Assembly (NCBI GenBank): GCA_944324905.1
Contig: CALUYB010000002.1
Span: forward strand, 109,282-173,281
From: Candidatus Gastranaerophilales bacterium
Lineage (GTDB): Bacteria > Cyanobacteriota > Vampirovibrionia > Gastranaerophilales > Gastranaerophilaceae
Length of the DNA: 64,000 bases
Direction: 5' to 3'
The notes beneath the pieces were generated by a model. That model had not been told where the DNA came from and ran no database searches. It was given only the letters and a program-made list of their open reading frames with translations. Both the position numbers and the translations under genes were made by a program. How positions within the stretch are numbered: position 1 is the first letter of the stretch; every line of letters begins with the position of its first letter. Shown piece after piece: positions 37,436-45,478 of the stretch.

Positions 37436-38626
37436 TTAATTTAGCGCATTTGTTCCAAGGTGCAACTTTGAACGTCCGAATTTTTCTTCTATCTTATCCC
37501 AGGCATCAGACAGTTTTTGATTTTTTTCAATCCTTTCAGAGTTAAAAAGCGACATTTGATAAGAATCTTCGCAAGTCAACTTTAGGGCCGTAACACCGCA
37601 AGAGCGATAAATTATGTTTGGGTTATAAATTTCATCAAGCATTTCTTTAATTTTTAAATTAAACTCAAACTCTGAATTTGTCGGCGTTTCAAGAGTTGTT
37701 TTGCTGCTTAATATATAAAATTCTTTTGTTCTTAACATAATGCTCACCACTCCACACATTAGCCCATGGTGTCTTAATTTTTTGCAAACCCTGTGGCAGT
37801 GGTAGCTAAGGGCATTTGCAATGTAGGTTTTATCTGATGTAAAACTGGCAAAGGAGGCTGTTTTTTGTATGCTCTTTGGTAGTGCTTCGTTAGGATTAAC
37901 AGGGCTTACACATTCACCCAAAAGTTCATATTTAAGGTCAAGCCCGACTTTACCCATTACCCTTTTAATCCAAGCGTCATTTTGAACTGTAAAATTGTAC
38001 GCGCTTGAAATATAGTGCTTTCTTAATAGTGACGCTGTATTAAATCCAACGCCCCAAATGTCCTCAATAGGGGTAATTTTCAGCTCGTCTTTAATTTTTT
38101 TGTAACCTATTTTATATGTGCCAATTTTTGGATTCTTTTTGTTTATTTCTTTTGCCTTTTCACAAGCCAGTTTTGCAAGAGTTTTTGAATAGGAAAGCCC
38201 TATAGAAACATCAATCCCTATATCATTTTTAATATCAAGGCGGATTTTTTCAATTATTTCTTCATAAGAACACCTGTGTAATTTTCTTGTGCCGCCTAAA
38301 TCCAAAAAAGCCTCATCAATTGAATATACCTCGACATTTGGGGTGTAATCATAAAGTTTTGTCATAACCCGTTTTGAAATTTCATTGTAGCGTGCGTGAT
38401 TGCCTGATAAATAAACAACATTTTTAAACTGTTTTTTTGCCATAAAATAAGGCATTCCCATTTTTATACCTAATGCTTTTGCCTCATTTGAGCGCGCGAC
38501 AATGCAGCCGTCATTATTTGAAAGCACACAAACGGGCTTACCTTTTAGCTCGGGATTAAAAAGGATTTCACAGGAGGCAAAAAAGTTGTTACAGTCAACA
38601 AGGGCTATTACATTGTATTTTGGCAT
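37436..38626 (-). CDS. umuC: Y-family DNA polymerase, UmuC type
   Basis: Translesion polymerase subunit of DNA polymerase V type. The 396-residue protein has the palm motifs ALVDCNNFFASCE and VEVYSIDEAFLDL (catalytic acids), the steric and nucleotide-binding VLSNNDGCIVARSNEAKALGIKMG, the thumb HhH (LKITPIEDIWGVGFNTASLLRKH), and a little-finger domain. It lacks a clear C-terminal beta-clamp motif by eye, although DSYQMSLF resembles one (QMSLF). The start overlaps the LexA-like stop (TAATG), so the two are cotranscribed and SOS-controlled. Confidence 0.93.
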   Translation of the reverse strand: MPKYNVIALVDCNNFFASCEILFNPELKGKPVCVLSNNDGCIVARSNEAKALGIKMGMPYFMAKKQFKNVVYLSGNHARYNEISKRVMTKLYDYTPNVEVYSIDEAFLDLGGTRKLHRCSYEEIIEKIRLDIKNDIGIDVSIGLSYSKTLAKLACEKAKEINKKNPKIGTYKIGYKKIKDELKITPIEDIWGVGFNTASLLRKHYISSAYNFTVQNDAWIKRVMGKVGLDLKYELLGECVSPVNPNEALPKSIQKTASFASFTSDKTYIANALSYHCHRVCKKLRHHGLMCGVVSIMLRTKEFYILSSKTTLETPTNSEFEFNLKIKEMLDEIYNPNIIYRSCGVTALKLTCEDSYQMSLFNSERIEKNQKLSDAWDKIEEKFGRSKLHLGTNALN

Positions 38627-39207
38627 TAAAATTTCCTCGCTATTCCTGTTGCAACTCCAAAGATTGTAAGGGATGTTTTAGGATATAGATTTTTGTAAGC
38701 AGGGTTTGCAGGCTCCAGCCAAACTTTTGAGTCTTTTTTTCTGTAAGTTTTAAGGGTAAATATCCCGTCAATATTTGCAAGTACAATGTCTTTGTCTTTT
38801 GCTTCGCTTGTTTTTCTAATGCTTACATAATCTCCTTCATAAATTCCAAGTTCAACCATAGAGTCGCCCGCTACCCTAAAAACAAAGACAGAGGGGCTAT
38901 TGAGGCTTAATTCTTCATCAAAAGATATTAACTTTTCAACACTGTCATCAAGCGCATTTGCAAAACCTGCGCGGACTTTTGTGTCAAAAAGAAATGCGCC
39001 GCGGGCAGTATTTGCAACATAGAGCCTGCCCGAGCGTTCTTCAAGGAGGTTAGAAATTTTCAATGCATTTAAGTATTGAACAACAGAGTTTCTGGATTTA
39101 AAATTAAAATTTTGTCTTATTGTTTCAAGGCTGGGCAGAGCCTCTGCCCCGTAGTTTTGTTTTAATTGATTAAAGAATTCTTTTTGTTTTGTTGTTAAAT
39201 CCTTCAT
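38626..39207 (-). CDS. LexA-like S24 autoproteolytic repressor paired with umuC
   Basis: A 193-residue LexA/UmuD-type protein. Residues 4-65 form a LexA-type winged helix (TTKQKEFFNQLKQNYGAEALPSLETI). The expected self-cleavage bond is Ala80-Gly81. The catalytic pair is Ser116 (GDSM) and Lys153 (TLKTY). It therefore combines DNA binding with the UmuD-like peptidase and could be both SOS repressor and the UmuD partner of the downstream UmuC. The start ATG has no ribosome site and lies six bases after a predicted -10, so the mRNA may be leaderless. A near-perfect palindrome covers its promoter. Confidence 0.88.
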   Translation of the reverse strand: MKDLTTKQKEFFNQLKQNYGAEALPSLETIRQNFNFKSRNSVVQYLNALKISNLLEERSGRLYVANTARGAFLFDTKVRAGFANALDDSVEKLISFDEELSLNSPSVFVFRVAGDSMVELGIYEGDYVSIRKTSEAKDKDIVLANIDGIFTLKTYRKKDSKVWLEPANPAYKNLYPKTSLTIFGVATGIARKF

Positions 39208-39213
39208 GATTAT

Positions 39214-39242
39214 ATTATGTACAAATGTACATAAATTGTCAA
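39214..39242 (-). promoter_or_regulatory. promoter of the lexA-like/umuC operon
   Basis: On the minus strand, TTGACA (39242-39237) and CATAAT (39219-39214) are separated by 17 bases. The operator palindrome lies in the spacer and -10. Only six bases separate the -10 from the ATG. Confidence 0.7.
39217..39232. promoter_or_regulatory. LexA-type SOS box
   Basis: ATGTACAAATGTACAT: half-sites ATGTAC and GTACAT around a four-base centre. It closely fits the GTAC-N4-GTAC form of the cyanobacterial LexA consensus (RGTACNNNDGTWCB). It overlaps the promoter of the LexA-like gene, so autorepression is expected. It also lies just upstream of the plus-strand promoter for the gene at 39291. Confidence 0.75.
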
Positions 39243-39290
39243 GAGTTTTTGTGTTATAATTAACTTTATTAAATTTTGGGGATTTTATTT

Positions 39291-40232
39291 ATGAAAGTTA
39301 ACGCATTAAATTCTGTTAGGGTTGGTTTTAAAAATAGTGGCAATGTGGCAAAGAAGCCAGACAATGCTGCTAAAGGGAATTTTTTTTCAAAAGAAAATAT
39401 AACTAAAAGAACCTTAATTGGACTTGCTTTTGCAGGCTTGGTAACGCTGGCGTTTGTAACCAAACCAAAACAATTAATGCTTGAATCAAGAGTTGTTAAA
39501 AATACCATGGGTAAACTCAAGAATTCTACAAAAAAACTGGCGCAAGAATTTCAGGAAAAAGCAGATGAAGTTTCGGATTTTATTGCAAAAGGGGCAAAAA
39601 ATTCCTTTCAAGATGTGTATGAAGACTCTAATTTAATAAGAAAATTTATCACAAAAGAGGGTGGCGAAATTCCATCAATAATGGAAGAATACGGCGCTAA
39701 GGGTAAACTTTTAAGAAGAACCAATTTTGCCGATTTTAAAAATTTTAACGTTAAAGAATACGGTAAAAAAAGCAGTGTCTTAAATATTATAAATGTTAAA
39801 GACGGTATAGTTAGCTCCGGATCAAAGGGTATTAGAAAACTGCCATTTGGTTATAAATTCATTAGTCACAGCTTTTTGCCTTATGATGATACAAAAATTA
39901 TATTAAAGGGATGTTTATCCCGTGATAAAGGCGAGGATTCAAGCACTTTTATCAGAAAAATGCTTGTTACACTAGGTGAAAAAGAGTGTTTAATTAAATC
40001 AAATAAAGCTAGTTATCGTCGTGGTTGCAATATTGAAAAATGTTTTACATTTAAAAATGGCTTTTTACACTCCGTTGGTGTGGGATATAGCGCGCCTGAT
40101 TTAAAAAAGGGTTTAAAACTTTTGCCTCGAGATTTTTATAGAGTTAATGAAAATGGTGTTTTAGATTCGATACGCAGAAAAGAACTGGATAAAGAATTTT
40201 TAAATGATTTAGTTTTGGATTTTATTTACTAA
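39291..40232 (+). CDS. hypothetical single-pass membrane protein with MKVN...FK leader
   Basis: The frame opens at 39276, but the ATG at 39291 is preferred and gives MKVNALNSVRVGFKNSG (313 residues). A membrane helix lies at about residues 39-56 (LIGLAFAGLVTLAFV), followed by an amphipathic helical stretch (KLKNSTKKLAQEFQEKADEVSDFIAKGAKN) and a C-terminal domain of unknown type. An extended -10 (TGTTATAAT, 39252-39260) lies 30 bases upstream, beside the SOS box, so it might respond to DNA damage. No family recognised. Confidence 0.7.
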   Translation: MKVNALNSVRVGFKNSGNVAKKPDNAAKGNFFSKENITKRTLIGLAFAGLVTLAFVTKPKQLMLESRVVKNTMGKLKNSTKKLAQEFQEKADEVSDFIAKGAKNSFQDVYEDSNLIRKFITKEGGEIPSIMEEYGAKGKLLRRTNFADFKNFNVKEYGKKSSVLNIINVKDGIVSSGSKGIRKLPFGYKFISHSFLPYDDTKIILKGCLSRDKGEDSSTFIRKMLVTLGEKECLIKSNKASYRRGCNIEKCFTFKNGFLHSVGVGYSAPDLKKGLKLLPRDFYRVNENGVLDSIRRKELDKEFLNDLVLDFIY

Positions 40233-40254
40233 ATTTTTGCGTTAAAATTTAATA

Positions 40255-40800
40255 ATGAAAATAAAACTCAGCGAGCTTTTTTTGGTTTGTGTAAGAATCG
40301 GAGCTTTATTGTTGGGCGGCGGCTATGTCATTGTGCCGCTTTTAGTTAATGAGTTTAGTGAAAAAAGAAATTGGCTTACACGAGAAGAAATTATTGACTT
40401 TTATGCTATGGGTCAGTGTATCCCTGGGATTATTGCGCCCAATACAATTATGCTTGCAGGCTATAAATTAAGAGGCAAAACAGGCGCGTTTTGTGCGCTT
40501 TTAGGGCTTACGCTTGCACCTTTTGTTGCAATACTCGCGCTTGCGTCATTTGTTGGCATTTTGCTTAAATCAGTTATTATGAATGATATTTTTTGGGGTG
40601 TAAACGTTGCAATAATTATCCTTATTATTCTTACTGTAAAGGAGGTTTGGAGTGTTTCCATAGTTGATAAAGCTACATTTTTACTTTTTTTAATTGCATT
40701 TTTAGCGTGCATTTTTGGAGTTTCACCTGCAATAATTATTATTATTGCGATTATTTGGGGATTTTTGCGTATTAAATTTATAAAAGGGGAGCAAAAATGA
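40255..40800 (+). CDS. chrA: chromate transporter-family protein, first half
   Basis: One half of a split CHR-family transporter (181 residues, five to six membrane helices). The N-terminal motif FLVCVRIGALLLGGGYVIVPLL and the AMGQCIPGIIAPNTIMLAGYKLRGKTGA stretch are typical. The protein is thought to act with the next gene product as a heterodimer (short-chain CHR type). True substrate may not be chromate. The stop overlaps the start of the next gene by four bases. Confidence 0.88.
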   Translation: MKIKLSELFLVCVRIGALLLGGGYVIVPLLVNEFSEKRNWLTREEIIDFYAMGQCIPGIIAPNTIMLAGYKLRGKTGAFCALLGLTLAPFVAILALASFVGILLKSVIMNDIFWGVNVAIIILIILTVKEVWSVSIVDKATFLLFLIAFLACIFGVSPAIIIIIAIIWGFLRIKFIKGEQK

Positions 40801-41369
40801 CATTTCTCCTTTTGTGTTTTGAATTTGCAAAAATCGGTTTATTTTCTTTTGGTGGCGGATATGCAACTTTGCCGTTTTTGTATCACATGAGTGAAGTTTA
40901 TAATTGGTTTTCGCTCAATGAATTATCGCAAATGCTTGCAATATCAAGTATTACCCCGGGGCCTGTCGGTTTAAATGTTGCAACTTTTGCAGGTTTTAAA
41001 ACAGCAGGTATTTTAGGTTCACTGTGTGCAACAATGTCTATAATGCTGCCGTCGTTTGTCTTTGTGGTTATTGTTTCTAAAATGCTTAAAAAATTTAAAG
41101 ACAGTCCTGTTTTAAATTCTGTTATGTATGTTCTGCGCCCTGTAGCTGCTGCATTGCTTGCTGCGGTTGCTTTTAGGTTATTTTTTGAATCTGTAGTTAA
41201 ATTTAATACTTTTTCTGATTTTGCTTTTAAAAATGTTGATTATAAAGCGTTATTGCTTTTTATTGTTTTGCTCATTGTAAGTTTAAAGGTAAAAAAAGAT
41301 CCGCTTTTATACCTTGCTTTTGGTGCAATAGCGGGTATTTTATTGCATTTTGGACATATTTTTGCGTAA
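40797..41369 (+). CDS. chrA: chromate transporter-family protein, second half
   Basis: Second half of the split CHR transporter (190 residues). It shows FEFAKIGLFSFGGGYATLPFL and ITPGPVGLNVATFAGFKTAGILGS, the paired family motifs with GGG and PGP. Overlap with the first half (ATGA) shows cotranslation. The gene pair is followed by a gap of 122 bases. Confidence 0.88.
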   Translation: MTFLLLCFEFAKIGLFSFGGGYATLPFLYHMSEVYNWFSLNELSQMLAISSITPGPVGLNVATFAGFKTAGILGSLCATMSIMLPSFVFVVIVSKMLKKFKDSPVLNSVMYVLRPVAAALLAAVAFRLFFESVVKFNTFSDFAFKNVDYKALLLFIVLLIVSLKVKKDPLLYLAFGAIAGILLHFGHIFA

Positions 41370-41491
41370 GGCTTTATTTTTTGTTTACAAAATGTTTAAT
41401 ATTGTAAATATAATATATAATACTGCTTGAAATTTTAGTTTTACAAATGTAGAATAAATCAGGTTAGCATCACAAGAAAGTTAGGTGAAAA

Positions 41492-41974
41492 ATGAGAGTA
41501 AACGGTATTTCCAGTTACAATTACAGGCCAAAAAAACAAGTAAACTTTGGTATTGTACTTGATAAAAAAGCTGAAGAAATAATTGAAAAAAAATCAAGTT
41601 GTGGTTGTGTACCATATCATTTAAAGAAAACCAAGTTTTTTATATTCTGGTCAGAAAATGACAAGTTAAAAGTTAAAACTGATGATGATTTGTTTATTAA
41701 AAATGATTTGTCCCACATGCTTGAAAGAGTAAAAAGTGATCCGGAACGTTTTAATTTTGAAGATCCTACTAAAACGTTAGATAATTTCCGCTGGAGAGCA
41801 AATACTTTAATGGAATACCAAGATCCGGATCCCAATGATCCTGATGCGTGCGATGAAGAAACAAAAAGACAAATACATGAAGCAATTAGTAGCGCCGGCA
41901 AAGAATTTGATTATGATGCAGACCGCGAAATAGAAGCAAGGGTTTGGCGCGAAGCTCATGGATTATGGATCTAA
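41492..41974 (+). CDS. hypothetical protein with MRVN...NFG leader
   Basis: A 160-residue hydrophilic, acidic protein starting MRVNGISSYNYRPKKQVNFG, the same leader pattern as four other genes in the window. The first 55 residues include CGCVPYHLKKTKF. The rest is charged and probably helical (DPDPNDPDACDEETKRQIHEAI). No signal or membrane helix. A ribosome site (TTAGGTG) precedes the ATG. No family recognised. Confidence 0.65.
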   Translation: MRVNGISSYNYRPKKQVNFGIVLDKKAEEIIEKKSSCGCVPYHLKKTKFFIFWSENDKLKVKTDDDLFIKNDLSHMLERVKSDPERFNFEDPTKTLDNFRWRANTLMEYQDPDPNDPDACDEETKRQIHEAISSAGKEFDYDADREIEARVWREAHGLWI

Positions 41975-42079
41975 TTGTAAACTTTTTTTAAAATTATATT
42001 AATATTTTAATTTTAGAGGCAATTTTAAGTATTCATTGAGTTTATGTTTGTGACAAATTAGTTTGTAACAGACATAATT

Positions 42080-44152
42080 ATGAAAATATTAAATTCAAAA
42101 CAAAATTTCTCAAATGTCAATTTCGGGGGCAGAGCCCCTGATGTTGACAAGCTTAGAAAGATTAGAAAATTTGCTGATTGCGGCTTAGGCGAACTTGCAA
42201 GCAATTTAACGCAAGAAGTTAAGGAAAAAGCACCTAAATTAATTGATAATATTGATGGATTTGAAGTACCCAAGAAATTGGGATACTTTAGAAATGCTAT
42301 AGAAGGCGTTAGAGATTTATCTGAGTTACCTTGTGATTTAATTGACGAACTTGCTTCCAGATTTCCATCTTCAAGATTAAATAATTCAGGACTATTAAAA
42401 AGATATAGAGGCCATGTTCTTAAAGAGGCTCAAGTAAAGGCACTTCAAGGCATGTATGAAGATGGTCTTAAATTTATTAAAAGTGTTGATTCTAAAACAT
42501 TATCCGAAATAAGTAATACGCGTGGGCAATGCAGTGAAGCATGCAGTAATGTTTGTAATGATGCAAATAAAGAATTTGCTAAATTGCTTAATAAGGCTAT
42601 GGCTTTTGATAAAGCAACTTATGATACTAAAAAAGAACGCCTTATAACAAGAATTGTGTCAGGTTTTACTGCTGCAGCATTTTTGGGCAATGACTTTTTT
42701 AACAGTGCGAAATTAAAAGGTAAAACTGATGAGGAGGCAAAAAAATCTCAAAAACTAAAACAAGGGCAAGAAATTAAAGAAAATATTTTAGAAGGTCTAA
42801 TGCAGTTTGGGCTTTTGTCATGCTTTTCGAGCTTTGTAAATGCTAATCTTTGGGCTTCAGCTTTATTTGGAACTGCAATAAGTATGGTTTCAAGAGTTAT
42901 ATCGCGCAAAAGTTCAGGAATGAGATTAACCAGAATGGATGTTCCTGAAGGTTCTATAAAAGAATTTCAAAAAGCGGTAAAGGAAGATAGAGAATACAAA
43001 ACTCAAAGCGAAATGGATAAAGAGGCTAAAAAGCCTATACTTTCCTTAAAGAATATTCTTTTATTTTGTTTAGCTTCTGCTGCCAGCGGTTTTGTATTTA
43101 GGGGCTTAAAACTTCATACCGGTATTGGAAAGAGAATTGATAAATTTTTATCGGATTACTCTAAAGAAGTTGCAAATAAAGTATCAAGAAAAGTTGTAGC
43201 AACAAAAGAAGAACTCGAAGTCTTAAGTGGCATATTAAGTCAATGTGGAGAAAAAAATCTGTCTGAACTTACAGAAGGTATGTCGAAAGCCCCTATGTTT
43301 ATTGGAACTACTCAAAAAACATTTAAAATATTTGGTAAAATTGAAGTTCCTGTATCAGAGATAAGAAAACTTCCTTTGGCACCATTTAAAATTGTAAAAG
43401 AAGTTGTTTCTTATCCTTATAAAATTGCTAAAAATCTGGCTAATGCCACTGGTATAATTAAAGATACAAAGAAAACCACAATACTTACTCCAGAGGTAAT
43501 TGTAAAAGAGCTTGAAAGAATGGGAATAGATAAAGGGCTTTGTGCTGTAAATCTAACAAAGCCAATGAGTAAAGCAGATTTTGAAAAGCTAATTCTAGAC
43601 CCTTATGAAATGAAAAATGTTTATTTAAGGTTTAAGCAGTTTGAATCAAAATATGGTAATGATACTGATAAATTAAGGGAAGAATTTTCTAAGTATCTTA
43701 AAAAGATGCGACTAGCCTCTTTGAATAATAAAACTGTTTCAAAAGTCGACAACTCTAAAATTGCCGTAATTGCTCAAACTACAGGCACGCTAAGCGGTAT
43801 GTGGTTTAATATGAATGATGAATATAATGCTGCAGTTAAAAATGGTGATAATAAGCAAGAGGCAGGAATTGCTGCAAGAAAAAGAGGTTTAAACAAGTTT
43901 GCCAGAATGTCTTCTCAGGTTGTTATTTCAGGTACTCTAAACAGTATGTTTAAGCGTCAATATCAAAGTTCAATGATAGGTGCAGGTTTAATTGTTGCAC
44001 TGAGTACGTTTATAACTGATATTGTTTCGCGTCAAATGACTGCTATGCCAACAAAGAAAATGAATAAAGAAGAACTTGAAAAATATCAAAAAGAACATAA
44101 AGAAGGCTTTATGTCTTGGTATTACAATTTAATAGATAAGCTTGCAAGATAA
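42080..44152 (+). CDS. large hypothetical membrane protein with NFGG leader
   Basis: A 690-residue protein starting MKILNSKQNFSNVNFGG. A hydrophilic N-terminal region with a Cys cluster (RGQCSEACSNVCNDAN, about residue 150) precedes several hydrophobic segments: QFGLLSCFSSFVNANLWASALFG (about 240-262), ILLFCLASAASGFVFRG (about 328-345), and a late one (GAGLIVALSTFITDIV). The rest is basic and helical. Two direct repeats GTTTGTGACA and GTTTGTAACA (42046 and 42061) lie just upstream. Function unknown. Confidence 0.7.
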   Translation: MKILNSKQNFSNVNFGGRAPDVDKLRKIRKFADCGLGELASNLTQEVKEKAPKLIDNIDGFEVPKKLGYFRNAIEGVRDLSELPCDLIDELASRFPSSRLNNSGLLKRYRGHVLKEAQVKALQGMYEDGLKFIKSVDSKTLSEISNTRGQCSEACSNVCNDANKEFAKLLNKAMAFDKATYDTKKERLITRIVSGFTAAAFLGNDFFNSAKLKGKTDEEAKKSQKLKQGQEIKENILEGLMQFGLLSCFSSFVNANLWASALFGTAISMVSRVISRKSSGMRLTRMDVPEGSIKEFQKAVKEDREYKTQSEMDKEAKKPILSLKNILLFCLASAASGFVFRGLKLHTGIGKRIDKFLSDYSKEVANKVSRKVVATKEELEVLSGILSQCGEKNLSELTEGMSKAPMFIGTTQKTFKIFGKIEVPVSEIRKLPLAPFKIVKEVVSYPYKIAKNLANATGIIKDTKKTTILTPEVIVKELERMGIDKGLCAVNLTKPMSKADFEKLILDPYEMKNVYLRFKQFESKYGNDTDKLREEFSKYLKKMRLASLNNKTVSKVDNSKIAVIAQTTGTLSGMWFNMNDEYNAAVKNGDNKQEAGIAARKRGLNKFARMSSQVVISGTLNSMFKRQYQSSMIGAGLIVALSTFITDIVSRQMTAMPTKKMNKEELEKYQKEHKEGFMSWYYNLIDKLAR

Positions 44153-44236
44153 CAAAAACCTTTGGTTGATATACTTTTTGTATAAACTTTGCTAAAATTA
44201 AGTTAATAAATCTGTGTATTTATAGCGAGGTTTTAT

Positions 44237-45478
44237 ATGAGAAGACGTGAATTTATAATAAATTCTGCCTTGACTTTGGGCGGGGCAGCACTTTTATCGG
44301 GTTGCACAAAAAAGGAAATAAAAAAATCACAAAATCAAGTTGTCAGAAGAAAATTTGAGAACATAGATACACCCCTTATTGCTCTTGGTTGTATGCGCTT
44401 ACCTATGCGTGACAAGAAAGTAGATATGGTTGAACTTGATAAGATGGTTGAATACGCCATGGCACATGGTGCTAATTATTTTGATACCGCGTATATGTAC
44501 GTTGATGGTAAATCTGAAAATGCAATTGGTGAAATATTAAAGAAATACCCTAGAGAAAGCTTTATCCTTGCAGATAAATGTCCTGCCTACCTTGTAAATT
44601 CACCCTCTGATGTTAGAAAGCTTTGCGAAGAACAATTGAAAAAATGCCAGGTTAAGTATTTTGATAATTATATGGTGCACAATATAAATAAAAATACTAT
44701 AAGCAATTACCGCGACAATAATATGTATGACGAACTTGTTAAGCTGAAAAAAGAAGGCTTGATAAAATATGTCGGTTTCTCATTCCATGGCGATCCGCAA
44801 ATGTTAAGGGAAGTTATAAATGAACACAAATGGGATTTTTGCCAATTGCAAATAAATTATTTGGATTGGGAAGTTGTAAATGCTGATGAATTATATCAAA
44901 TAGCAGACGAAGCAAAAGTTCCGATTATCGTTATGGAACCATTAAGAGGTGGTGTCCTTTGCAATCTGCCTCAAAAAGCTGTGGATAAATTAAAATCGGA
45001 ATGTCCAAACGAAACTCAGGCATCATTTGGTTTAAGATGGGTTGCAGGAAGAAAAAGAGTGTTTACAATCCTTAGTGGTATGAGTAACTTGCAGCAATTA
45101 AAAGAAAATGTCGACACTTTTGTTAATTATAAAGAAATAACTGAAAAAGAAGAAAAATTAGCGCATGAAATTGCGCAAATTATTCAATCAGGCGGTGCTA
45201 TAAGCTGTACTGCATGTAAATATTGTTTAGAAGTTTGTCCAAGAGGGATAAATATTCCGGCAATTTTTGGGTTATACAATATGTATAAAGGCAGTTCTGC
45301 ACAAAACGCTGCTTTTATGTTTGTTTATAATTACAATGCACTTGATGAATCAACAAGAGCAGATAAATGTATAAAATGCGGACTTTGCAATAAAAATTGT
45401 CCGCAGTCGCTTGATATACCAAAGTTGCTTGCTGAAGTAGATAAAAAAGTTAAAGAAGTTGAAAAGAGCATGGATTAA
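44237..45478 (+). CDS. Tat-exported aldo/keto reductase lipoprotein with C-terminal ferredoxin domain
   Basis: A 413-residue fusion. The N-terminus MRRREFIINSALTLGGAALLSGC combines a twin-arginine motif with a lipobox Cys at residue 23. The middle (about 35-300) is an aldo/keto reductase barrel with GCMRLPM, FDTAYMYVDGKSE (Asp and Tyr of the tetrad), the ADKC lysine and the MVHN histidine. The C-terminus has two 4Fe-4S-type motifs (CTACKYCLEVCP and CIKCGLCNKNCP). It overlaps the polyferredoxin gene by one base, and tatA/tatC follow. Most likely it is exported folded and passes electrons to or from the membrane polyferredoxin. Substrate unknown. Confidence 0.9.
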   Translation: MRRREFIINSALTLGGAALLSGCTKKEIKKSQNQVVRRKFENIDTPLIALGCMRLPMRDKKVDMVELDKMVEYAMAHGANYFDTAYMYVDGKSENAIGEILKKYPRESFILADKCPAYLVNSPSDVRKLCEEQLKKCQVKYFDNYMVHNINKNTISNYRDNNMYDELVKLKKEGLIKYVGFSFHGDPQMLREVINEHKWDFCQLQINYLDWEVVNADELYQIADEAKVPIIVMEPLRGGVLCNLPQKAVDKLKSECPNETQASFGLRWVAGRKRVFTILSGMSNLQQLKENVDTFVNYKEITEKEEKLAHEIAQIIQSGGAISCTACKYCLEVCPRGINIPAIFGLYNMYKGSSAQNAAFMFVYNYNALDESTRADKCIKCGLCNKNCPQSLDIPKLLAEVDKKVKEVEKSMD

